Source: Pisolithus tinctorius
Lineage: Eukaryota; Basidiomycota; Agaricomycetes; Boletales; Pisolithaceae
Assembly: GCA_024663395.1 (NCBI GenBank)
Contig: JANFAH010000022.1
Location: forward strand, 558,001-622,000
Direction: 5' to 3'
Length of the DNA: 64,000 bases
A model generated the notes under the pieces. It had not been told where the DNA came from, searched no databases, and was given only the letters and a program-made list of their open reading frames with translations. This document shows positions 1 to 10,508 of this stretch, one piece after another (position 1 is the first letter of the stretch; every line of letters begins with the position of its first letter). The position numbers and the translations under genes were made by a program.

Positions 1-169
1 CGAGCTAAACCCGACGCCCTCACTCCGCTCCACCTTTGCTTCAGTGGACTTTGTTCCTGCCACTACTCTGCTAGTCAGCGTTCTGTTCTTCGCTGTTGGA
101 TTTGCTTCCGAACCCTTCTCTAGGCCTTGTCTATTGTCGGAGTTGGTCAGAGTAGGCCCAGACTTGACA
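1..169 (+). repeat. Partial LTR of the gypsy family also present at 23.7-31.8 kb
   Basis: The reverse complement of this stretch matches the first part of the LTRs at 23692 and 31068, including the terminal TGTCAAGTC. The plus strand therefore shows the 3' end of an LTR, cut by the window start. The bases after 169 do not resemble the interior of the full element (its leader begins GTATATTCG), so this is a solo LTR or the 3' LTR of an element lying to the left. Bases 170-321 hold nothing I recognise. Confidence 0.85.
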
Positions 170-321
170 TGTGTCCATGATGAGTTGATCTGAATGCCAC
201 CAGTGCCAGGTGCAGCAGAGACAAAACAGCTGTGATTTCTCATTAATTGGATACTGCTCCAGTAGCTCTTGCCAGAGGGAGCCATCAGATTCTTCAGATA
301 TCCATCCTTCTGTTGTAATCA

Positions 322-1710
322 TTAGTTGTTAGTACTATCTGATTTTGTGAGATGCACATCAATTCCACAACGACTATACCAACAGACTGAACATGAAAGA
401 TTGTACTGGACTTGGGTGCCATGGCTTGATGGTTGGATCCAATAAGGCCCTGTGGGACTAGCTGTTATGGTTGATAAAATTTGAGAGGAATAGAAACCCA
501 CCTTGTGAGAACCTTTAACAGCAGTAGGGTCAATGGGAGGGTGACCTTTCATGAGCTTCCTGTAGTCAGCCTGCTTCTTTGATGAAAACATTGCCAGAGC
601 CTCAGCATGAGTGTCTGTCAAGTACAGGTTTACCCTTGGAGTGACCAGGCTTCAAGACTGGGTGACAGGGGTTAAGTCTGAGTGGCCAAAGTCAAGGCCG
701 AGAGACAGGGGCCAAGTCCAGTTGGACTGGAGTTGAGGCCAGAGGTTAGGGGCTAAGTCCGGAGGACCAGACTTAAGACCGGGAGCATGGGAATAAGGCC
801 AGTAGCATGGGAAACCGACCGGTCTTGGAGTGCGCACAAGGGGAAGCCAGTCCAGGGTTGGATCTACCTCCCTTGGTCTCAGCTTATGTGCTGTACCCTT
901 ATGCAAGCTGGGGAGAGGTCTGGGACAGGGGCCAGGGATAGCTTAAGGTGCGGCCTTAGCTATAGAGTAGTCTCGGGGTGTAGTACAGGAGTTGAGGGTA
1001 ATACTTAATTGATATTCTGACTGAGGGTGCTACAAAGTATGTACAGGGGTTAAATACAGGAGGCTGGTCCGGGATAATGAACATAGAGCCGGACTTGTGA
1101 ATAAGCTATTAGTGAGATGATTAGCAAGACGAGGATAGCCACAGTGGCTATGCGGAGGCTAATAGCCAAAGTCTGGGTGACCGGCATAACTGGGGTTGGA
1201 CACAGGATATGTACAGTAAGCAGAGTTAGACAAAAGGACAAGACTAAATATAGCACAAACAAAGGAAAACAAACCAGAGTTATGTCTGGGTGACCTGGAC
1301 ATAGACCTGGGAGGACTGGGGTGGAGCAGCACAAGGCCAGAAGGCCAGAATGGACCGGAGATAGGGGTAAAAGACCGGACTTAAGTTATTTAGACCGGAG
1401 TTGGGTTTCCTAGGGCTGGAGTTGAGTTCTCTAGGCCGGAGTTAGGTTTTCTAGCCTGGACTAGGACCGGACTTGACCGGAGATAGGGGCTAGGGGTCCA
1501 GACTGGACTGGGACCGAGTCCGAGAGTCATGGATATGACAGTGTCCAAGGGAAGAGTATCGCTGCCCATTGCCAGGCTGGTCAACAGTTGGCAGTTCTGT
1601 GTGTGAGGATGTTGCAAAAAATGCCCTGAATCTTTGTGTTCAAGGACATGGTAGGCACAGTTGCTGGATATCGAGGCTGGGAGGATGGCAGGGGTGTCGG
1701 ATCTGAGCAT
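322..1710 (-). pseudogene. Unrecognised gene split by a solo LTR
   Basis: Two ORF pieces, 1546-1710 and 322-610, lie either side of the solo LTR at 616-1540. If the LTR and one copy of the 5-bp duplication are removed, the minus-strand reading frame runs through the join without a shift (the codons around GAC ACT CAT stay in frame). This shows the LTR landed in an open coding sequence. The product matches no family I know. It has no clear domain; a small Cys-containing segment lies near its C-terminus. Confidence 0.5.
616..1540 (-). mobile_element. Solo LTR, family S, copy 1 (TSD GTGTC)
   Basis: A 925-bp unit begins TGTCAAGTACAGG and ends ATATGACA, the TG...CA form of an LTR. It is flanked by a perfect 5-bp direct repeat GTGTC at 611-615 and 1541-1545. 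No second LTR or internal region is attached, so it is a solo LTR left by recombination. It is nearly identical, in opposite orientation, to 5887-6809. The body is built from degenerate CCGG-rich short motifs. Differences from the sister copy are mostly CCGG versus CTGG or CCAG. The strand only marks orientation relative to the sister copy; sense is unknown. Confidence 0.9.
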
Positions 1711-1948
1711 GGGGCTATTGGGTGTTTGGTTGAAGTCAAATGGTGGTCGTATGAGTGCTCTCCCTGTTGTTCAGCACCCTGGTGGTGACATGGTGCCATT
1801 GGTTGTGGCATGATGCAAGGGTGAATGACAGTTGACAAAGTGAGCTGCCAAAAGGCACTTCAGAACCCAGTGCACACAGTATGGATAACACAAGACATTT
1901 ATACCTGGTTTGAAAGATGTTACTGTACAGTGTGCTCAATGAAATGTG

Positions 1949-3873
1949 TCAAACAAAATAGGGCCTGGCCCCATAAGCATGCCCAATCGTACCAAATCTC
2001 CCCTGCAAGTGATATGTCCAGCTGTTAGTCTGCCACCTCCCCACCTGAATTGACTCAAAGATAGGATAACCTGCCATTCCCCATTCTGCTGGTGTAAGCT
2101 GAAACCCATCCAGAATAATTTTCTGACAGATCACCTCATGTAACATCTTGAAAAAAACTCTTCATCCTCAGGGTTGACAAATGGAGTCTTGAAGGAGGGA
2201 ACATGTACAGCATCTTGATATGCATGTTGCTGTTGCTGTGCATTGACCAGCTTGGCTACTTGCACCTCAACTACAGTAGGCTCTTTGTCATCACTATCCT
2301 CTTCATCAGCTGGATGGCCAGCACCTGAATGACATCTTTCACACATCCGATCCTCCCCATGCACACCATAATACCTCTCAATGACATCCAGGTGGACGCC
2401 TTCACAGTCATCCCTGTATACACCAAATTGTGTTTGGCCTAAGAAGTGAAGGTCCTGAAAATTAAATAAATTAGGTAGATGTCTTGCATCATGTACAATA
2501 ACATATGTTAGGTGACTTATTGTTGGTGTCCAGGCCACTGATCGGATGGCAATTCCATTCTCACTGGAAATCAAGGCAGTTGGCATTCACAGCATCGAGA
2601 AAAAGGCTGTGCAAGAGCCATAAGTGGTTGGGGTTCTGATAGTCGAGCATATGATGATTTTCGAGCCACATAAAAAAGGCCCACCAACAGCAGGCAAATT
2701 GTGTCCCAACTTCGACCCACAGGTGTTCAATATGTGTGTTGCATGTTGATCTGATATATCATCATTTGTTACCTGAAACATACACAGTTGATTGAACTAC
2801 TTACGAGCCCCACATGAAAGATGGATGATGAGAACCGTTTTTCATTATCATGTAGGTAGCGACCTCAATATTTTTGCCTCCCCAATCTCCCCTAGTGTGT
2901 GATGGTATCCCATACTCAGTAGTAGTGTGCTTGAATAAATCAAGGATGGTCAACGAGTGGTTGTTGTTGCTCACTTGAAGTCCTGTAACCTGATGAATAG
3001 CAAAGCATTAGAATGCCATCCGTGACAAGCTGATTTTACAGACTGTTTGACAAAATCCATCTACAAAGCCATGAATTACAATCCCCCATTGAATGAGCTT
3101 GTGATGGCCATCGATATGCCAAATGGCATTTGGCTGCTACACATAGTATTTGCGCCATCTCTTTACCTGCCAATCATGAAGGACTTGCCCAATATGAACA
3201 ACCCTGCGAAGAGAATGAAGCACCCAGTGATACTGTAGGTGATATCCTAGACTGCATAAGTGACCTATTACATAGTGTAGGCCAGATTCTGGATGGCATG
3301 CTTTGAAACCAGTAACAAGCTGATCAAGTTCTGCATTGCTCAGAACTGAATAATGGTGCTTGACACCATGCTGCTTCATGTACAAGTGAAGCATGTTCCT
3401 GTGCACCCCTAGGACTTGTGCAAGTTCCGTGAGTGGGATATTCCAGAAACTTGAAATGGCCTCCTTGAGAAAATCAAGATCAATCATTTTCTGTGGATGT
3501 CCCTGCTTCCCAGTATGAAGGATACTAATAGGCTGTGGTATGCAAACATCCTCCACCCTGTAATGGGTTGATATATCAGTTACTAGATGGGAATGGAGAA
3601 CTTACTGATTCTGCCCATTTTTGCAGTAATGTGACAATGCAATGAATAAATTCCCAAAGTGAGTCGCTACATCCACTAGCCATCTGTCCAGGTCTGATGA
3701 CACCTGATCATGCTCAATGGCCAGGAGAAGTGGGATTGCATCACCTTCAATTGCAGTGAGATGGAACCTGAGCCGAAGGGGGTCCATTTCTTCTTGGTCG
3801 AGGACTCAGATAACATTCTGGTAAGTATCGGAAAGTGCATCATGTGCCAGAAGCAGGTTAGGAGAGAGCTCAA
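1949..3873 (-). pseudogene. Decayed rve-type integrase-core protein, copy 1
   Basis: Minus-strand pieces resemble a family common in basidiomycetes that carries a retroviral-integrase-like (rve/DDE) core. Seen here in order: an N-terminal helical part (3602-3873); a helix-turn-helix-like part with the motif LAQVLGVHRN (3137-3556); then WHIDGHHKLIQWGIVIHG around 3070-3135, whose Asp is the first predicted catalytic residue; then TRGDWGG around 2890 with the second Asp; then a C-terminal part with FGVYRDDCEG and SGAGHPADEED (2131-2586). An in-frame TAG just before the WHIDGHH motif, another stop near 2810 and many Arg-to-Cys/His changes show that it is dead. The family assignment is from memory of conserved motifs. 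A second copy lies at 17983-19333. Confidence 0.7.
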
Positions 3874-4049
3874 CTTGTGGGAGTGGTGGTATAATTCATG
3901 GTAGTGTCTCCATCATGATGTGATGGAGGTGAACACTGTAATGGCTAAGATGAGCTTAGTTTCACCTGGTGTGCAGTGTGGGAAAAAGTCACGAGATGCT
4001 GCTGGCAGTGATGGATGAATTGATGACCACTGAAGTACTGAAATACTGA

Positions 4050-5280
4050 CCATTGATCACTAGTTCACTTTGAATCTGCAAGCATCGCCCCTCTGCATCA
4101 CATTGCTCGAGCATTTGCTAGCAGAGCCTGACTGCATCATGGGGCCTGGAGGTGTAATGGTGCTCCAGAAGCTCGGACTTGAATTGTGTCTCAAAGGCAT
4201 ACATGCCATAGCTGTGAGTGGTTACTGCATTGTTCATTCTGGTCAGATTGTGCACATACCTTACCCAGATGGCAGGCAGGGTTGCAGCTTCCACCATGGC
4301 CAGTTTGTCATGGCACTTTGAGAGTGTGCCAAGCGGGTGCTGGGAGTGGATGTCATCGAAGAAACTGTGAATGAGCTCATTGAGTGCCAGCACACCAAGC
4401 AGGTCCTTGGTGTCTGTGCAACATGGCCAAATTCCATTGAGGAGGGGAGTCCTTTTTTGTGGACCTTGTCATTATTGCAGACAGATGCTTCTCTAATTTC
4501 AGGAATACTGTCATGGGAAAGGCTTCCAGGGAGTCTATGACAGGAAGCCATTTTTGCGGAGTCATTCTCAAGGATATCCAGTTGCCAATGCCCCAACACG
4601 GCACCATTGCCCTTGTGAGAGGTCATGGACCAGATTTTGGAGCACGATACCCATATGCTTGTAGCCATCAAGCATCCCATTCCACATGATCTCAAGGTAT
4701 ACATCGCACTTTCTCATATAATTGATGTTGTGCTGACACTCAGATACAAGGGACATATTCTCAAAGATGTCATCCCACACCTCCCAGCATCACTCCACAT
4801 AGCTGTCCATGAGGCACTAGACAAGGATTGCATCAGATGCATGCCCAACTTTTTTCTTCCTGCTATGGAACAAGGTGGTAAGTACACCAGAGAAGGTGCA
4901 ATCCTCATTGGTGACTTGTGGAATATGCATCACCCTCTCACTGGCGGCAGCATGACTTGCATTGCATGATGTCATCATCTTATCAAAGCTACTCACCAAG
5001 GCCAACTTTTGAAACCAGGACCAGATGTCGAATTTACTGAGTAGTTGGTACTGGTCATGCAAACCGCTTTCCTCCATGGTCAACATACTCAGCTTCGCAC
5101 TGTACAACTTATTCAGTGCTGATGGTCATTCCCTTCTGTTAGAAGAATTGTTTTGAGTTACTAATGCAGGCATAATTGCAGATGAAAACCTTGCCATCTT
5201 ACAGAGGGGTCGCTTCAAGTATTTCGAGCATGGTGGTGAATGTGTCCATGGTCCAGTCTCCCTCCTTGCAGGGTATGTCT
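4050..5280 (-). pseudogene. Unrecognised TE-associated gene, decayed
   Basis: The minus strand keeps long blocks of plausible coding sequence (4817-5107, 4568-4780, 4118-4393) that follow each other with in-frame TGA stops between them, for example after the blocks ending at 4817 and 4568. Such stops are what CGA arginine codons become after CpG decay. The protein would be helical and Leu/Met-rich, without a signature I recognise. It lies upstream of the integrase pseudogene on the same strand and may belong to the same element. From 5281 to 5881 I see no gene. Confidence 0.4.
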
Positions 5281-5886
5281 ATGTACTGCAGCTGTCTTTC
5301 TCCCCCAACTGATTCCAATCCAGAATCACCCCTTCACCTATCCTCCTTGCCTACCACTTCTTCACTGTTGCATTCTATTCCATCTGGGTCATGTTCTTTC
5401 ACCCATGACTGGCAGTTAATGAATTGAATCCTGATAAACCACTCATGTTGTCCCTGCATATATTGGAGTACCCTGGCTTAGCTGTCAAGAGTGTAACAGT
5501 CATAAGTGGGATAGTTCTGTTGCAGGTCCATGCTAATAGACGTTTTGTGGGATGTGACACTTGAATAATATTAGTTGTGACCACATGCATTGTGTTTGGA
5601 CCACTCCTCTGGTCAGAGATACAATGGTGGTGAAACAATTGGGTGGACCCACATTGACTTTGCTCACGTGATGTTATATAGCAATGTAGTGTATGTATCG
5701 TATGGGGATCCAATGCTATTTCTTAGACTTAGAACATGCCGGGTAATTAATACTGCTGGTGTTGTATAAGGATCCGATGCTGTTTCTTAGATCTAAACTA
5801 CCCTGGAAAGCTCTACAACAAATATCAAATATTAATGGACCACTGTCTGGTATGACATGCTATGAAAAGGGTTGGTTTGGTATGGT

Positions 5887-6809
5887 TGTCATATCCATGA
5901 CCCTCGGACTTGGTCCCAGTCCAGTCCAGACCCCTAGCCCCTATCTCCGGTCAAGTCCGGTCCTAGTCCAACCTAGAAAACCTAACTCTGGCCTAGAGAA
6001 CTCAACTCCAGCCCTAGGAAACCCAACTCCAGTCTAAATAACTTAAGTCCGGTCTTTTACCCCTATCTCCGGTCCATTCCGGCCTACTGGCCTTGTGCTG
6101 CTCCACCCCGGTCCTCCCAGGTCTATGTCCGGGTCACCCAGACATAACTCCGGTCTGTTTTCCTTTGTTTGTGCTATATTTAGTCTTGTCCTTTTGTCTA
6201 ACTCTGCTTACTGTACATATCTTGTGTCCGACCCCGGTTATGCCGGTCACCCGGACTTTGGCTATTAGCCTCTGCATAGCCACTGTGGCTATCCTCGTCT
6301 TGCTAATCATCTCACTAATAGCTTACTCACAAGTCTGGCTCTATGTTCATTATCCCGGACCAGCCTCCTGTATTTAACCCCTGTACATACTTTGTAGCAC
6401 CCCAGTCAGAATATCAATTAAGTATTACCCTCAACTCCTGTACTACACCCCAAGACTACTCTATGGCTAAGGCCGAGCCTTAAGCTATCCCCAGCCCCTG
6501 TCCCAGACCTCTCCCTGGCTTGCATAAGGGTACAACACATAAGCTGAGACCAAGGGAGGTAGATCCAACCCTGGACCAGCTTCCCCTTGTGCACACTCCA
6601 AGACTGGTCGGTTTCCCATGCTACTGGCCTTATTCCCACGCTCCCGGTCTTAAGTCCAGTCCTCCGGACTTAGCCCCTAATCTACGGCCTCAACTCCAGT
6701 CCAACTGGACTTGGCCCCTGTCTCTCGGCCTTGACTTTGGCCACTCAGACTTAACCCCTGTCACCCAGTCTTGAAGCCTGGTCACCTGAGGGTAAACCTG
6801 TACTTGACA
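5887..6809 (+). mobile_element. Solo LTR, family S, copy 2 (TSD ATGGT)
   Basis: A 923-bp unit begins TGTCATATCC and ends TACTTGACA, the reverse complement of the unit at 616-1540 with a few substitutions. It is bounded by its own perfect 5-bp duplication ATGGT at 5882-5886 and 6810-6814. Because this TSD differs from that of copy 1 (GTGTC), the two are independent insertions, not paired ends of one element. A 94-codon hydrophobic ORF is open in both copies (1050-1334 minus, 6093-6377 plus). Confidence 0.9.
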
Positions 6810-7348
6810 ATGGTTTTGCAGCCGTTGTGAGTCAAAGTGTGGAAAGCTGGCATAAACCAAACAAATCCAACACCAAAGACAAATACGAGCAAGTGGTGGT
6901 TTACCTCCATGGAACCTGGAGGGCAGAGAAACCTGATGTGGGGGGGGGACTTCAAGTAGAGTGCTCCTGGCACAAGTCGTCGATGAGTTATGCAGGAGAA
7001 GATGAACAGATGATGATTGAGAGGGGGATGCTGAACAGAGTGAAGGTGTTCAGCCGAAAGTACTTGGGGGTAATGGATTTTTGATAGAATATGCTCCTGG
7101 CGCAAGTTGATGACGAGTTATGCAGGAGTGGGGGGATGACTAAGCAAGATTTGCTGACTAAGTGTGGATGGAGCTTCAGATAATGAATGATGGTAGATAG
7201 ACCCCTTCGTAGAGCCTCAACTACCAATGATATGAATGAAGACAGATAGACTCTTCTGAATGAGCCTCAACTGTCGACAACAAGATAGGCACTGAACTGA
7301 CTTCTGAGTGACTTCTTGATTGCTTCTTGGTAGCTAAGTACATGGGGG

Positions 7349-7357
7349 TTTATATAC
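7349..7357 (-). promoter_or_regulatory. TATA-like box in family L LTR copy A
   Basis: On the minus strand this reads TATATAAA followed by CCCCC. The same sequence occupies the same relative place in copies B (about 22469-22476) and C (21520-21528), where the U3/R boundary of an LTR promoter would be expected. Confidence 0.5.
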
Positions 7358-7793
7358 TATGGGGGGAGCACAGCTTGTGACAAACAAGGCACAAACACTT
7401 GGTAAGTAATGAGTAAGGACTGAGTAATCATGATGAGTAAGCAAGAAATGAAAAGTAAGCAAGCAAAGAGGATTGGTAAGTATTGGCAATGAATGAGTCA
7501 AGGATAGTCAAAATATCACAGAATGAATCAAATAGAGTCAGAAACTGAGTAAGTGCACTGATATCACATTAGGGGGTGGCGATGCAAGTTAGATCTCGGT
7601 GGAGACATCTCTAGATCCAAAGATGGCATGACAGATGGATGGTGTTTCCAGATAGGGAAGTATTAATTCCAGAATTGAAGGGCATGAGTCAGGTGTCAAA
7701 GGGGGCTAGGGCATTGGGGGTCTCTGGGGCAATGGGAGCATACACGATTGCGTCTCCCACCCTTCCATCCTCTCAGCGAAGTTAACAAAAACT

Positions 7794-8270
7794 TCATGGA
7801 CAGGGTTCTGATGGAGGAGGAGAAGGAGGGACATCTTCTGCTGGATCCTGCAGTAGGAAGGCAAGATGCACATCATACTCATCATGAATGCGATCAGGGA
7901 GGCTGGAGGACAGTAGGTTATACTGCAGCTGTCGCAATGCAGGAAGAACAATGGACGAGATTGGAATAAAGACGGTGCAGGGAGCAGGGAGGAACGATCC
8001 ATATGCTTCATCAAGAGGGGAGACTGAAACGACCACATAAGACCTTTCTAACCGAGTGACAGACCTGAGGCAACCAAAGAACATCCTTCTGGAAGTCATA
8101 CTGACAAGGAGAACATGCTGACCAAGCTGCATGGGATGGGATGGGGCTGACAATGATGGGATGAACCAGGGGGCTTCAGGACGGAAGCTGGTGGGAATGC
8201 CTGGCAGATATACATAGCCATTGTCTCTGGCAAATGAGACAAGCGAGATGATTGACAAAGAGGCGGCCAT
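7794..8270 (-). CDS. LTR-embedded ORF, copy A (158 aa, unknown family)
   Basis: The ORF starts at an ATG in a good context (ATCATGGCC) that is shared by all three copies and ends with PPPSEP plus a stop. The protein begins MAASLSIISLVSFARDNG and carries the conserved blocks YVYLPGIPTSF, RSYVVVSVSPLDEAYGSFLP and LPDRIHDEYD. About 137 of the first 147 residues agree with copy B. I see no signal peptide, zinc motif or known domain; the pattern is beta-rich with an acidic C-terminus. It lies upstream of the LTR TATA box and is read in the sense direction of the LTR. It could be an accessory gene of the element or a captured host exon. I do not recognise it. Confidence 0.55.
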   Translation of the reverse strand: MAASLSIISLVSFARDNGYVYLPGIPTSFRPEAPWFIPSLSAPSHPMQLGQHVLLVSMTSRRMFFGCLRSVTRLERSYVVVSVSPLDEAYGSFLPAPCTVFIPISSIVLPALRQLQYNLLSSSLPDRIHDEYDVHLAFLLQDPAEDVPPSPPPSEPCP

Positions 8271-8673
8271 GATTGATGGACTTCGCGAAATGAACGTCTG
8301 ATGGATGGAGTGCTGTAGAAACATGTAAGGTGTGAGGATCCTCTCCAAATTTGGAAGGAAGAATCATGGGACTGAGCACTTTAAGCGAGTATGCGAACCA
8401 AGTTGATATCTTTGGAAACAGTGGAGATACGACGAAAACTGGAATGCCATACACAGGCACTAAAAACTTTTAATGCGCACTTAACTTGCTTCCTCTTTTC
8501 TCTTTAGCACTGACAACTCGATCTTGTGCAAAGGATGACTGCTCACATCCAGCAGTCTTTCTATGCATGAGGCCTTTAGTCTTCATCTGCATGCATGGGC
8601 ATTGCATGCAACTCATTGACAAGTTAGGCAGAGTCAGCTGTAACCATGTCCACAACACCTTTGGTGTGTGACA

Positions 8674-9873
8674 CCGTTTGAGAGATTTGCTCAATTGCTA
8701 CATATCCTTAACCTGCCACCATACAGGCAGCACCTCCTGAGTGACTGGAGCATGAGCAAGTTGGAAATTACTGGACTGTGTGATGGTTCATGCTACCATG
8801 TGACTTCAACATAGTCTGGAGTGCCCCAAACCTGTTGTGTCTGCCATCTCACCTGCAACTGTGTTTATATTCCTCTGAATGTCTGTCCCTGTTCAACACC
8901 CTGTTTATTACTTTCAACATGGCATGCATGTCTTTCATGTGCATATCTCCCTGTTTCAAAATATGTTATCATTCTGACATCTTTTGATAGGTTGAAAATA
9001 TGCTTTACAGGTTGCATGGCAATATCCTCAGTAGCCACTCCCTCACTTTCAAGGAAATGTTTGAGCATGCTGGAACCAGCTCATCTTCCAATGAGAAAAG
9101 TGACGATGAAAGCGATGGAAAAGGTGATGGGGAGTGTGAGGGAGACTGTGACAAGCAGCCTATTTGTCTTTCAGACAAGCAGCAAGCTCCATTTGACTTG
9201 TTTCTTGGTCATATCTATGGCCAGTAGGTCTTTTTTTTTTCCCTCTCAATGTGGATTTTGCTTTGACCACTTCCACAGTTCATGTCATGTGGGTACTGCT
9301 GAGGCCTATTCTCACCAAGAAATGCAAGAGTTTCTGGGATTCATCCAGAAGTACCGATGTGGAGCCATGTGATGCTTTGCCATTGCTCACATCTGGCATG
9401 AAAGATTTACTTATCATCTGTTGGAATTTGTCAGGCTAGGTTGCAATTTCCACATCCTGAAGGTTTTCACCTGCAGTTTCAAGGAGCTCCTCCACTTTCT
9501 GCTCAAGGAGATTAGCAAGGAGCATCATTGGTTGATAGGTGAGAAGGTATTCATTGTGGTGGTGTACACAAAAGCCATGCTCAATGAGCACCACAAGGTT
9601 ATTGCTTGCAAAGAACCCACTATCCTCTCCCATGCAGATGATTTCCAAAACCCAACAGTGTGTCAAGAAGACTGGCACGCTGTTTGGTGGAATGGAATGG
9701 GCTGCTTTCTCCTCAATGGAAGAAACCCACAGCCATATTTCGATGCCATTAAGCATTTTCACAAGATGCAGTTTGGTTGAATGGCTCCCAGCTGTCAAAA
9801 ACTTATGTTTCAGGTGCTCGAGTGTGGGGTCACCTTTAAGTACACTGATACTTTCATTACAGACATTTGTCAA
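8674..9873 (-). pseudogene. Unrecognised gene remnant
   Basis: The best part is an open frame of 145 codons at 9436-9873 (MTNVCNESISVLKGDP at the start), predicted helical, with a C-terminal stretch LLEQKVEELLETAGE likely to be amphipathic. Below 9436 the frame continues in pieces interrupted by stops or introns, down to the LTR at 8673. The target of that LTR continues across it towards 5881 on the minus strand, so the gene was probably longer. No family recognised. Confidence 0.35.
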
Positions 9874-9883
9874 GGGCTTGTAG

Positions 9884-10500
9884 ATGATTTAGGTATTAAC
9901 AGTGACTGGTTTTCCTAGTTAGCTTTCTATATATTCCTCCCTTCATTGAATACACTGTGTCACATTCTCCAACTTGCTAAGTCTGAAAGTGAACTAAGTA
10001 CAAAAGCAATGCAGTAGAGCACAAAATACACTACAATGCAACTAAGGCAAAATGCGGCGAGGGTACAAAATGTGCAGCACAGGCATTACATCAGCATGGC
10101 CAGCTGGGGAAAAAAGTGCAGTGGTGCTACAAAATGCGCAGGAATAAATGTGCAGATCTAATGCCATACATCACTGTGTCTGTTCAGCTGCAACACCTAT
10201 ATGCCATGGCCTCACCACCACATCCAATCAGCTGCATCACCCATATGTTGCAGCCTCACCACCTCACTGCCATGCCCATTCAACTGCACCTGTTACTTTT
10301 AACTCTACCACCATGTATTTGTATTATTGTATATAGTACACAGATAAATATATTTGGTTGGAGAGCATTTTTGTTTTCTTCTAATTCACTTTGTTGATCT
10401 CACTTGTCATTGCCATACAGTAGGGAGTGGGGGAGTGTGTAGATATAAATGAGAGCAACAACACCACATATAGATCAGGTCTACTAAGGACAGAGGGAGT
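9884..10500. other. Intergenic, low-complexity, no gene seen
   Basis: This stretch contains short imprecise repeats of the form ACAAAATGYGCAG around 10010-10160 and CA-rich sequence (CACCACAT and similar) around 10190-10310. No coding potential supported. Confidence 0.5.
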
Positions 10501-10508
10501 GTGGGGAA

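Larger units (their letters stand above)
6826..8673 (-). mobile_element. Solo LTR-like element, family L, copy A (TSD CCGT)
   Basis: This 1848-bp unit reads, on the minus strand, from TGTCACACACC at 8673 to GACTCACA at 6826. It is flanked by the direct repeat CCGT at 6822-6825 and 8674-8677. It contains a TATA-type sequence (TATATAAAC, near 7349-7357) about 520 bp from its 3' end. Upstream of that, in the U3 position, is a 158-codon ORF conserved in the other two copies. It sits only 11 bp beyond the TSD of the preceding solo LTR. The TG...CA ends, TATA box and 4-bp TSD argue for an LTR, but no internal retroelement genes are attached. Confidence 0.8.

Noticed and set aside
616..6809. A 6.2-kb DNA transposon with 0.92-kb terminal inverted repeats
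   Set aside because: Each inverted repeat has its own different 5-bp target duplication and TG...CA ends, so they are two solo LTR insertions.
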